From DAIOHQ01 sp036744635 (GTDB taxonomy: Bacteria > Planctomycetota > Phycisphaerae > Tepidisphaerales > Tepidisphaeraceae): a stretch of DNA of 17,339 nt. Below, in pieces: positions 1 through 7,279 of the stretch (position 1 is its first letter; each line of letters begins with the position of its first letter). The position numbers and the translations under genes were made by a program. The notes beneath the pieces were generated by a model that was given only the letters and a program-made list of their open reading frames with translations, searched no databases and was not told the origin of the DNA. Where the stretch lies: positions 1-17,339 of the forward strand of contig DAIOHQ010000088.1 of assembly GCA_036744635.1 (NCBI GenBank), in the 5' to 3' direction.

Positions 1-148
1 AAGAGCATTATGCTCTCCTTCCGGCGCGCCCACCATTTGTGGGGAAGGTCAGAAGAGCTTCCTCGCCCTGCCGCCGTTTCGCCGATTCGTCCTCCCCTTC
101 GGGCTTCTGACTGCTGACTTCCAGCTTCTGTTCCCTCCCTTACCCCTG
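1..148. other. Upstream non-coding stretch, degenerate repeats
   Basis: I see no supported gene here. A 7-bp palindrome with one central base (AGAGCAT/ATGCTCT) lies at 2-16 and could be the remnant of a terminator for a gene outside the window, but no T-run follows it. GTCAGAAG at 48-55 and CTTCTGAC at 104-111 form a loose inverted pair. The run around 104-130 has the CTGACT/TGACTTC flavour of the low-complexity intergenic repeats seen again near 2153-2226 and 7080-7110. Confidence 0.4.
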
Positions 149-177
149 CTGACACCTCCTGCCCCGCGGACTACACT
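149..177 (+). promoter_or_regulatory. Putative promoter of polX (leaderless)
   Basis: CTGACA at 149-154 matches the -35 consensus at 5 of 6 positions. It is followed after exactly 17 nt by TACACT at 172-177, a 4 of 6 match to the -10 box. Only 6 nt separate the -10 box from the polX ATG at 184, so transcription would begin at or next to the start codon. This agrees with the lack of any Shine-Dalgarno sequence upstream of polX. Confidence 0.45.
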
Positions 178-183
178 TTCTCC

Positions 184-2154
184 ATGTCCCTGAACACCGA
201 CCTCGCCGAATTGTTCGAGTCCTTCGCGGCCCTGATGGAGATCAAGGGGGCCAACGTGTTTAAGACCCTGGCGTTTCGCAAGGTGGCGCGGGTGGTGGGG
301 GAATTGCCCTACGACATCCGCACCTGCATCGCGGCCGGGACGCTGTGCGAGCTGGAAGGGGTGGGGGAGGGGAGCGGCAAGATCATCGAAGAGGTGGCGC
401 GCACGGGCAAGAGCGCGGAGTTTGAGGAATTGGCCGCCAGCGTGCCGGCGGGGCTGGTGCCGATGCTGAAGATCGGCGGGCTGGGACCCAAGACCATTTC
501 CCTTCTCTGGAAGGAGCGCGGCATCACCAGCATCGAGCAGCTTCTGGAGGCCATCGACTCCGGCAAGCTCGCGGGGCTCAAGGGGATCGGGGAGAAGAAG
601 ATCGCCGCCATCAAGGTGGGGATCGCGTTTCGTGCCCAGGCCTCGGGGCGGGTGGGGATCGTCGATGCCGCGGCGGTGGCCGAGGCGCTGGCGGAACGGT
701 TGCGGAAGATCAAGGTGGTGAGGCGGGCGGAGATCGCGGGGAGTTTGCGGCGGCGGAAGGAGACGATTGGCGATGTGGATATCGTCTGCGCGGTGGGGGA
801 GATGAGCGCGGGAGCAGCGATAGCGGCGGAGTTCGTGAAATTCCCCGAAGTGGACCGGGTGCTGGGGCAGGGGCCGAGCAAGAGCAGCATCGTGACCCAT
901 GGCGGCATGCAGGTGGATTTGCGGATTGTGCCGGAGGAGAATTTCGGGGCGGCCTTGCTCTATTTCACCGGGAGCAAGGAGCACAACGTCAAGGTGCGCG
1001 GGCTGGCGCAGGCGAAGGGGATGACGCTTAATGAGTGGGGATTGTACCGGGTGGATGCGAAGGTGAAGAAGCAGAGGGGGGGCGCGGGGGGTGTAGCGCT
1101 CCATTTTGGCGGCCAGGCTCTTACCCCCTCTCCCGGTGCTCCGGGAGAGGGCGGGGGTGAGGGTGGATTCTCTTCGATCCCCGGCGAAATGCCCCCTCAC
1201 CCTAACCCTCTCCCGGAGTACCGGGAGAGGGGATCGGAGGCGGCTCGCCAGAAAGAGCAGTTACATCCGGGGGCGGCGGCGCCGACGATTTCCGCGGTGG
1301 CCAGTAGGACGGAGGGGGAGATCTATGCGGCGCTGGGGCTGGCGTTCATCGAGCCGGAGCTGCGCGAGGATCGCGGGGAGATCGAGGCCGCGAAAGAACG
1401 CGGGAAGGGGGGGTTGCCGAAGCTCATTCAGCGCAGCGACGTGCGCGGGGACTTGCATGCGCACACTACGGCATCGGATGGGACGGGGACGATCGAGGAG
1501 ATGGCGGAGGCGGCGAAGGCTTTGGGGTATGAGTTTCTGGCGATCACCGATCATTCCAGGAGTCAGGTGATCGCCAATGGGCTGACCGCCGAGCGGCTGA
1601 TAAAGCATGTGGACGCCATTCATAAGGCGGGTGAGCGGATCAAAGGGATCACGCTGCTGGCGGGGTGCGAGGTGGATATTCTTGTCGATGGGCGGATGGA
1701 TTTCGAGGATGAAGTGCTGGCGGAGCTGGACATCGTCATCGCCAGCCCGCACACATCGCTCAATCAGCCGGCGGAGAAGGGGACGGAGCGGATTTTGCGG
1801 GCGATCGACAATAGGTACGTCAACGTGATCGGGCACCCGACCGGGCGGCTCATCGACAGGCGGCCGGGGTTGCCGCTGGAGTTCGGGAAGATCTTCGCGC
1901 GGGCGGTGGCCAGCGCGACGGCGCTGGAGATCAATTCGGGATACCCGCGGCTGGACCTGAACGAGATCAACGCCCGGGCGGCGGCAGGGGCGGGGGTGAT
2001 GCTGTCGATCAACACCGATGCCCACAGCCCGGCGGAGTTTGAGGCGATGGAGCTGGGGATCGGGGTGGCCCGGCGGGGGTGGGTGGAGAAGAGAAACGTG
2101 ATCAACTGTCTGGCCATGGGGGAGTTGAGGGAGTTTCTGGCGAAGAAGCGGTAG
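184..2154 (+). CDS. polX: DNA polymerase/3'-5' exonuclease PolX with interrupted linker
   Basis: This 656-aa protein has the bacterial PolX layout: a gap-filling family X polymerase fused to a PHP-domain exonuclease, acting in base-excision repair and end processing. Seen directly: an N-terminal 8-kDa-like region and helix-hairpin-helix motifs (about residues 1-150), the nucleotidyltransferase signature GSLRRRKETIGDVDIV with catalytic Asp197 and Asp199, and the third Asp245 in MQVDLRIV. The PHP domain starts near residue 420, with DLHAHTT (His425, His427), ITDHS (Asp456, His457) and later SPHTS, GHP and NTDAHS metal-ligand motifs. Both active sites look intact. The family is usually about 570-580 aa. 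The extra length lies between GLYRVDA (ending at 292) and the RTEGEIYAALGL segment (about 375), and a palindromic repeat fills residues 313-351. The ATG at 184 is the first start and lacks a Shine-Dalgarno sequence. It probably has its own promoter. Confidence 0.95.
   Translation: MSLNTDLAELFESFAALMEIKGANVFKTLAFRKVARVVGELPYDIRTCIAAGTLCELEGVGEGSGKIIEEVARTGKSAEFEELAASVPAGLVPMLKIGGLGPKTISLLWKERGITSIEQLLEAIDSGKLAGLKGIGEKKIAAIKVGIAFRAQASGRVGIVDAAAVAEALAERLRKIKVVRRAEIAGSLRRRKETIGDVDIVCAVGEMSAGAAIAAEFVKFPEVDRVLGQGPSKSSIVTHGGMQVDLRIVPEENFGAALLYFTGSKEHNVKVRGLAQAKGMTLNEWGLYRVDAKVKKQRGGAGGVALHFGGQALTPSPGAPGEGGGEGGFSSIPGEMPPHPNPLPEYRERGSEAARQKEQLHPGAAAPTISAVASRTEGEIYAALGLAFIEPELREDRGEIEAAKERGKGGLPKLIQRSDVRGDLHAHTTASDGTGTIEEMAEAAKALGYEFLAITDHSRSQVIANGLTAERLIKHVDAIHKAGERIKGITLLAGCEVDILVDGRMDFEDEVLAELDIVIASPHTSLNQPAEKGTERILRAIDNRYVNVIGHPTGRLIDRRPGLPLEFGKIFARAVASATALEINSGYPRLDLNEINARAAAGAGVMLSINTDAHSPAEFEAMELGIGVARRGWVEKRNVINCLAMGELREFLAKKR
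1122..1233. repeat. Double-hairpin palindromic element inside polX
   Basis: There are two copies of one roughly 40-nt unit in inverted orientation. Each holds the same 11-bp perfect stem CCCTCTCCCGG/CCGGGAGAGGG: 1126-1136 with 1141-1151 (loop TGCT), and 1206-1216 with 1221-1231 (loop AGTA). Outside the stems, GGGTGAGGG near 1155-1163 mirrors CCCTCACCC near 1195-1203. The layout is that of a REP-type pair (BIME-like). It is open in the polX frame and encodes residues about 313-351 (including PHPNPLPEYRERG). Confidence 0.85.
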
Positions 2155-2226
2155 TCAGTTGTTTGTCCGTTGCGGGGAAGCCCCGAGCGTCTTCTGCAAC
2201 GGACCACGGACAACGGACTACTGACT
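2153..2226. repeat. Imperfect inverted repeat after polX
   Basis: The sequence from 2153 (AGTCAGTTGTTTGTCCGTTGC) is mirrored imperfectly by 2196-2226, which reads GCAACGGAC, an inserted CACGGACAACGG-like repeat, then ACTACTGACT. Inside lies a short hairpin CGGGG-AAG-CCCCG (2173-2185) with no T-run. Its place directly after the polX stop suggests a transcript-end structure or a decayed mobile palindrome. The rest of the 284-nt gap before the next gene holds a promoter at 2276-2304 and nothing else I recognise. Confidence 0.45.
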
Positions 2227-2275
2227 ACGGACAGATGACAACGGCCAACCAGCAACCGACAACTCTCACTTCGCC

Positions 2276-2304
2276 TTAACAACCGGGCGGGAGGCGGGTA
2301 TAAC
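2276..2304 (+). promoter_or_regulatory. Putative sigma70-type promoter for the 2439 gene
   Basis: TTAACA at 2276-2281 (5 of 6 to the -35 consensus) and TATAAC at 2299-2304 (5 of 6 to the -10 consensus) are separated by exactly 17 nt. Transcription would begin near 2311 and leave a leader of about 128 nt before the GTG at 2439. This is the best-matching promoter in the window. Confidence 0.6.
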
Positions 2305-2438
2305 TGGGGAGCGGGGGGAACATTCGGGGTTTGCCGGACGTCTAACTGGCATTCTGGAGCGTACGGATCGGCCGCGGTTGCGGCGCGGGCGCGGGAAGGG
2401 GGGGTGGGTGAATGTGTGGAAGTCAAAGGAGTTAGAAC

Positions 2439-4349
2439 GTGAAAAGGGCTTGGGTGATCGTGGCGGCGGGGATGGTGTTGACGGCCGGGCTGCGCCTGGG
2501 ATGGGCGGATACGCTGGTGCTGCACGATGGGCGCAAGCTCAACGGGGAGGTGCGGCGGACGGAGAGCGGGTATGTGGTGAAGATGAAGGCGGGGAGCATC
2601 GCGGTGGAGTCGGCGGAGGTGGCGGATTGGATCAAGGCGCCGGCGGCCGAGGCGCCCGCGCCGGGGACCGCCCCCGAGAAGCCCCAGACGCCGATCGCCG
2701 CTTCCGCGCCCACGACGGCGGGTGGTGAGCCGGCGAAGAGTCTTTCCAAGGCGGACAGCCAGTCGCTGGCGACGCTGCTCAAGGCGGCGGAGGATGCGTT
2801 GGCGGCGGGGGAGTATAAGGCGGCCAAGGAGTCCTTCCGCGATGTGCTGGTAATCGACCGGAGCAATGTGCGGGCTTTGAACGGGGCGGCGGTGGCCTAC
2901 CTGAAGCTGGGGGATCCCGACCGGGCCAAGGATTACCTGGAGCGGGCCTGCGCCAACCCGTTGGCCGACCGCGCTGCGATCATCAACATGGCGGCGCTGC
3001 AGATAGCGCAGAAAAGCCCGATGCGCGGTGCCCGGCTCATCGTGACCTACCTGACCGCCCACCCCGAGCCGCCCGATGAGCCGATGCTCAATGCCCTGGG
3101 CAGCTGTTTGTACATGGCCGATGAGCAGAGCCGCAAGCAGAGTTTCTTTCGCGAGGCGGATGGGTTTTATGTGAAGGTCAACGCGAAGATGGAGGCCGCC
3201 CGGCCGGGCTACAAGCGCTGGGGGGCGCAGTGGCTGGATGCTTCCGAGGCCGAGGGAAAGATGACCGACTGGCGGCGGAAGATCAAGGACCTGGATCGCA
3301 TGGAGGGGGAATTGCACGACTTTGAGGCGCGTTCGCTGGCCGCCCGCAAGGAACTGGACAAGCAGACCGACTGGTTCATGAAAGGCCAGAACTATCGCTG
3401 GAACGTCGAGCGCGCCCAGGAGAATTACGATGAGGCCGAGCGCAAGCGCAAGGACAAGCAGCGCTCGCTGGAGGATGTCCGCGATGCGATGACCAAGCCC
3501 CAGTTCCCCACCGAGATCGCGACCGTGCCGGTGGACCAGGCGGTGGCGCCGGGATTTTCCCCGGTGATCGTGGCGATGGATACCCACAAGCATTCGGATG
3601 ATTCCGAATCGACCACCAAACCCACCGACCGGCCGAAAATCGCCATGGGCGATGGGCCCAAACACAATCCGGATGATCCGCCCGCGCAGCCCAGGCCGCA
3701 TCCGGCTGACGAAAACCCCAGGCCCAAGCCGAACGACGGCGATCGCCCCAAGCCGCCGGTGGCGGTGGATGAGCGCCCCAAGCCGCCGGTGGCGGTGAAG
3801 AAGGTGCGGATCACCCAGTACGCCGCAGCGTTCCCGGTGACAAAGGATATGGTGGTGACATCAGCGGCGACGGTGGCGGGGGCGGCGGAGGTGGAGGTGC
3901 AGTCCCTGGATGGAGTTTCCATCAAGGCAACCGTGCTGCGCAGCGATGAGAAGCTGGGGCTGGCGCTGCTGAAGATCGAGAAGAAGATGTTCCCGCTGGC
4001 GTTGGCGCCGAGCTTCGGCGGCGGGGCGGTGCAGTGCGCCAGCCTGCCGCGGGTGAATCTCTTTCAGCCCACCGCGGAACTGATTCCCGGCAGCGCCGCC
4101 AAGCCGACCGACACCTGGACGGTGAAATTGACCGCCCATCCGCGGCTGGCGGGGGCGCCGCTGGTGGTGAACGGCAAGGTTGTCGGCATCGAGCTGGCAA
4201 CCCGCGAGTCGGAGATTTCCCAGGTGCCGGCGGTGAATGTCGAGCAGGTGCGGAAGTTCCTGGGAGAAGAGTTTGTCCCCCCGACAGAAGTAGGCAACGA
4301 CGCCTGTGCAGCGTTGCTGCAGGTGATCGCGACACGGGTATCGAACTGA
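2439..4349 (+). CDS. Secreted TPR-like protein with degenerate trypsin/HtrA-like domain
   Basis: This 636-aa protein starts at GTG 2439, with AAAGGAG 7 nt upstream. Residues 1-23 form a signal peptide ending in GWA. Next comes a short beta-rich domain (24-67, DTLVLHDGRKLNGEV), a Pro/Ala linker, TPR-like helices (about 105-250) and a charged helical, probably coiled-coil, stretch (about 270-350). A Pro/Lys-rich linker follows with the tandem ERPKPPVAV-type repeat (24 nt identical at 3744-3767 and 3774-3797). Residues 454-620 resemble a trypsin/HtrA fold, but the catalytic positions look lost: Ala477 where HtrA has VTNNHV His, LGLALLKI without the usual Asp, and RLAGAPL (Ala571) in place of GNSGGPL. 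It is therefore probably a non-catalytic scaffold in the periplasm. The gene at 4562 is a clear paralogue. The exact role is unknown. Confidence 0.85.
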   Translation: MKRAWVIVAAGMVLTAGLRLGWADTLVLHDGRKLNGEVRRTESGYVVKMKAGSIAVESAEVADWIKAPAAEAPAPGTAPEKPQTPIAASAPTTAGGEPAKSLSKADSQSLATLLKAAEDALAAGEYKAAKESFRDVLVIDRSNVRALNGAAVAYLKLGDPDRAKDYLERACANPLADRAAIINMAALQIAQKSPMRGARLIVTYLTAHPEPPDEPMLNALGSCLYMADEQSRKQSFFREADGFYVKVNAKMEAARPGYKRWGAQWLDASEAEGKMTDWRRKIKDLDRMEGELHDFEARSLAARKELDKQTDWFMKGQNYRWNVERAQENYDEAERKRKDKQRSLEDVRDAMTKPQFPTEIATVPVDQAVAPGFSPVIVAMDTHKHSDDSESTTKPTDRPKIAMGDGPKHNPDDPPAQPRPHPADENPRPKPNDGDRPKPPVAVDERPKPPVAVKKVRITQYAAAFPVTKDMVVTSAATVAGAAEVEVQSLDGVSIKATVLRSDEKLGLALLKIEKKMFPLALAPSFGGGAVQCASLPRVNLFQPTAELIPGSAAKPTDTWTVKLTAHPRLAGAPLVVNGKVVGIELATRESEISQVPAVNVEQVRKFLGEEFVPPTEVGNDACAALLQVIATRVSN

Positions 4350-4388
4350 ACGACCGTGCGCGGTTCCGCACCATTCATGCAGCGTTGA

Positions 4389-4466
4389 TGTCATCCTGAG
4401 GTACTCCGAAGGATCTGCGTGGATCGCGGTACCAGGCCAGATCCTTCGGAGTACCTCAGGATGACA
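4389..4466. repeat. 29-bp perfect inverted repeat (dispersed palindromic element)
   Basis: The left arm 4389-4417 begins TGTCATCCTGAGGTACTCCG. It is the exact reverse complement of the right arm 4438-4466, which ends CTCAGGATGACA. The spacer is 20 nt. In RNA this would be a 29-bp stem. The element fills most of the gap between the two paralogous envelope genes and may act as a terminator or transcript-stability structure. A degenerate relative lies at 11127-11216. Confidence 0.85.
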
Positions 4467-4529
4467 GGATGGCGCTGGATTATGCACGGTCACTTAGCCC
4501 GCCCTGGGTCTGGCAGGAAAGGAACTCTA

Positions 4530-4565
4530 ATGATGGCGCTGGACGATTTCGGAGGCGAACGATGA
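4530..4565 (+). CDS. Possible 11-codon leader ORF (MMALDDFGGER)
   Basis: AGGAAAGGA at 4515-4523 precedes ATG 4530 by 6 nt. The reading frame runs 11 codons and stops at TGA 4563-4565, which overlaps the ATG (4562) of the next gene as ATGA. The Shine-Dalgarno sequence of that gene (GGAGG, 4551-4555) lies inside this short ORF. The layout suits translational coupling, but an ORF this short can arise by chance. Confidence 0.3.
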   Translation: MMALDDFGGER

Positions 4566-6994
4566 GTCGGGTGGTGGCATGTCCAGCCTGCGGGAAGCTG
4601 GCGTTTGTGCCTGCACACCTTGCCCGGCCGGCGAAATGCCTGCAGTGTGGCGCGGTGGTGTGGGAGCCCGCGCAGGGCCGGGAGATCGATGCCCCGGCTG
4701 CGCCCGTCTCGGCCGAAGACCTCGAGCCATTTATCTGTGGCGGCTGCGGAGGGCTGTGCAGCGGCGAGCGGATCGCGCACGATGGGCAGTTCCTTTGTCC
4801 GGCATGTTATGGCGCGACCCAGCCGGCCGTGACGCCGGAGGAGCCGGCCGCGAATGGATTTTTCGCCATCTGCAGCGCGTGCGGGCGCGAGGCGCTGCGC
4901 CAAGGAGGCACCGAGCGCGCCGGCGCGTTCGTCTGTGGCCAATGCGCAGCGCCCGAGCACGCGCCAGCTCACGCCGAGCAGCAGGTCGATGCCGCCCTGA
5001 CTGGCGCCGTCGCCGGGGCGCGGCGGCGGCGCCGGCCGGCGCGGCGTTCTTCACTCTCCTCCGTCGTTGCCGTGCTGGTGGTGCTGGCCTTGGCGGGCGG
5101 CGCGGTGATGCTCTATCGAGCGAATCGCCCGAACTGGGAAGCGGGCAATCGGCCGGCGCTCGTCGCCGCCCAGGCGGAAGCCGAGCGGCCGGCGCAGGCG
5201 CGGGCGCCGATGGAGCTTCCTCCGAAAAGGAGTGGCGAGCCGGCAACCCAGGTGGCTGTGAATCCGCCGGTAACATCTCCCCCCGTTGAACCTTCCGTGC
5301 CCGCGCCCACCACCAGAGAGTCGCTGATCGCACCGGTAACCCACGCGCCGTTGCCGGCCGAAGCGGCGCGCCCGCAGACCGGAGAGCCGGTGGTGATCGC
5401 CCCTTCGCAGCCTCCGGCCACCAAGTCCGCCACCCGCGCCGTCGATGAAGCCGAGCAGATGGCGCAGGTGATCAATCGCCTGCTGCAGGAGGCCAATAAC
5501 GCGCTTGGACTCAATTCGCCGGAGGCGGCGCTGGAGGCGTTGCGCGATGCCCGGGCGTTGATCGATCGCCAGGTGCGCGACAAGAAGATCAGGAATGGCG
5601 GCGACACCCAGCTTGCGGTGGCACATGGCCTGGCCGTGGCGTATCTCGAGTTGGGAAAAGTTGACCAGGCGTCGCACATGTACAGCGACACCCCGCTCGA
5701 TGCCGCCTGCACTGCGCCCACCGCGACCCGGGCGATGGTGATCAACCGCGCTGTGCTCGATTGCCAGCAGGGCATCACTCCCATGCGCACGGTGAAGCGC
5801 ATCCGCGACTATCTGCAGGCCCATCCCGAAGAGGCGGATGAGGTGATGCTGGACCTGCTGTTCACCGCCCTCAGCAAGTCGGCGGAGAAGGTCACCAACC
5901 GCACGATGCTCGATGATTCGATGCGCGCCTACGACACGCTCAACGCCAAACTGGAGAAGTCGCGCACCGGGCAGCGGCGCTGGGGCGTCGAATGGATCAC
6001 CGCCGGGGCCTATGCCGAACGCAAGCGGGAGCGCGACTCGACCCTCAAGGCTTACGCCGACGCCGAGGCCAATCTGAAGGCGGCGTGGGCACGGCTGAAC
6101 ATCGCCGATGAGGAGCTGAGCAAGGCCCGCGCCGGCCAGTTGACCGGGAATTCCGTCTATCTGCAGCGCGCCGCCCGGTCTCAGCAGATTGCCCAGGCGG
6201 ATGTGGACCGTGCCCAGAGCGAAGTGACGCGGACGCTGGCGGACGTGCCCGCGCTGTCGGTGCTGGATGCGCTGGCGCTGAACAAACACCTGCAGCCGCC
6301 GCTGCAAGTCGCGAGCGCCGCCGCGACGCCGGCGGATGAATCTGTGCCGACGCCGGCAAATCGTCCGGCGACGGCGATTGAGCCGGGATCGCACGTGCGG
6401 CCGCCGGCGGCGCTGCCGCCGGTGGCAGCGGTCCGGAAAAACACCTTCACCCGCCAGGCCGCGGCGTTTCCGGTAGCGCCGGATCTGTTCATCACCGCCG
6501 GCGTCGTGGGCGGCGCCTCGCGCGTGATGCTTGAAGGCCCCGACGGCTCGCCGCTGGAGGCGACGGTCGAGCGGGCCGACGTCGGCGGCTTGGCGCTGCT
6601 GCGCATCAAAGGCACGCGCGTGCCATACTTCAACTTCGCCACCCAGTTCGCCGGCGGCGCGGTGCGCTGCCCGGCCTATCCCGAGGTGGCGCTGTTCGAC
6701 CCCGTCCTCAAGAATATCCCCGGCAGCGCGCGGGCGCCCGAGGCCAACTGGCGGGTGCGCCTCGATGCCCACCCGCGCCTCTCCGGCTCGCCGCTGCTGG
6801 ATCAGAGCGGCAACGTGGCCGGCGTGGCGATGGCGGGGGACCGCGATACCGAAAAACGCCCCAGCGGATACGAGCTCAGCGCGATCACCGTGCAGCAGGT
6901 GCAGTCATTCCTGAAAGGCGATCTGCCGTCAGCGCCATGCGCCAACAGCGCGGCGGCGGCGGTGATGCAGGCCACGGCTACCTTCTCGAAATAA
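4562..6994 (+). CDS. Zinc-ribbon, membrane-anchored paralogue with degenerate trypsin-like domain
   Basis: I place the start at ATG 4562 (810 aa), because GGAGG lies 6 nt upstream. An earlier in-frame ATG at 4469 would add 31 residues overlapping the end of the palindromic repeat. Three Cys-rich zinc ribbons come first: C7/C10-C26/C29, C59/C62-C79/C82 and C104/C107-C125/C128. An Arg-rich stretch (154-162) and one membrane helix (about 168-185) follow, predicting cytoplasmic ribbons and an external C-terminal part. After a Pro-rich linker, the helical region (DYLQAHPEEADEVML, QRRWGVEW) aligns by eye with the 2439 protein. The trypsin-like domain (about 630-790) again lacks His (Val648) and the usual Asp, but keeps Ser741 in RLSGSPLL. 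It is probably a sensor or adaptor that pairs with or parallels its neighbour. Confidence 0.85.
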   Translation: MSRVVACPACGKLAFVPAHLARPAKCLQCGAVVWEPAQGREIDAPAAPVSAEDLEPFICGGCGGLCSGERIAHDGQFLCPACYGATQPAVTPEEPAANGFFAICSACGREALRQGGTERAGAFVCGQCAAPEHAPAHAEQQVDAALTGAVAGARRRRRPARRSSLSSVVAVLVVLALAGGAVMLYRANRPNWEAGNRPALVAAQAEAERPAQARAPMELPPKRSGEPATQVAVNPPVTSPPVEPSVPAPTTRESLIAPVTHAPLPAEAARPQTGEPVVIAPSQPPATKSATRAVDEAEQMAQVINRLLQEANNALGLNSPEAALEALRDARALIDRQVRDKKIRNGGDTQLAVAHGLAVAYLELGKVDQASHMYSDTPLDAACTAPTATRAMVINRAVLDCQQGITPMRTVKRIRDYLQAHPEEADEVMLDLLFTALSKSAEKVTNRTMLDDSMRAYDTLNAKLEKSRTGQRRWGVEWITAGAYAERKRERDSTLKAYADAEANLKAAWARLNIADEELSKARAGQLTGNSVYLQRAARSQQIAQADVDRAQSEVTRTLADVPALSVLDALALNKHLQPPLQVASAAATPADESVPTPANRPATAIEPGSHVRPPAALPPVAAVRKNTFTRQAAAFPVAPDLFITAGVVGGASRVMLEGPDGSPLEATVERADVGGLALLRIKGTRVPYFNFATQFAGGAVRCPAYPEVALFDPVLKNIPGSARAPEANWRVRLDAHPRLSGSPLLDQSGNVAGVAMAGDRDTEKRPSGYELSAITVQQVQSFLKGDLPSAPCANSAAAAVMQATATFSK

Positions 6995-7121
6995 ATGCTG
7001 GGCGGGGATAACACAAGACACAGAGGCACGGAGAGGGCGTGACGCATCGCGCTGGTGATCCCACCATGCGTCTGCACAACCAATGACAAATGACAATTGA
7101 CCAATGACGAATAAAAAGAAT
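6995..7121. other. Non-coding gap with low-complexity repeat remnants
   Basis: I see no gene here. Around 7014-7036 is an ACACAAGACACAGAGGCACG-type run. At 7079-7110 is a degenerate AATGAC/CAATTG series (CAATGACAAATGACAATTGA). Both look like decayed low-complexity intergenic repeats. The A-rich end (7111-7121) belongs to the galU terminator on the opposite strand. Confidence 0.5.
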
Positions 7122-7153
7122 CGGACCGAAGGGGAGCCACCGCCTTCGGTCCG
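7111..7153 (-). terminator. Rho-independent terminator of galU
   Basis: CGGACCGAAG at 7122-7131 pairs perfectly with CTTCGGTCCG at 7144-7153 (10 bp, 12-nt loop). Read on the minus strand, the stem is followed by ATTCTTTTTAT (7121-7111), a typical U-rich tail. It lies about 126 nt past the galU stop. The plus strand has no T-run after the stem, so it points at minus-strand transcripts only. Confidence 0.75.
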
Positions 7154-7279
7154 TGAATGAACGAATTTGTCACCGCAAGATAACGCTTGATCTGAATTCG
7201 TCAATACATCCTGTGAAGAATTCTCACCGGTGTTGTATCACTTCCTGGCCAGAACGGGCAAGGCTGTTTTTGTTCGCCT

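Noticed and set aside
2173..2185. Rho-independent terminator of polX
   Set aside because: The CGGGG/CCCCG stem is only 5 bp with a 3-nt loop and no T-run follows.
1764..3701. Long minus-strand open frame opposite polX and the 2439 gene
   Set aside because: It crosses two genes and their gap, is full of Arg/His/Pro/Gly typical of antisense frames in GC-rich DNA, and shows no domain.
5051..6772. Long minus-strand open frame opposite the 4562 gene
   Set aside because: Composition is Arg/His/Gly-rich with no motifs, while the plus strand encodes recognisable zinc ribbons and a paralogous domain.
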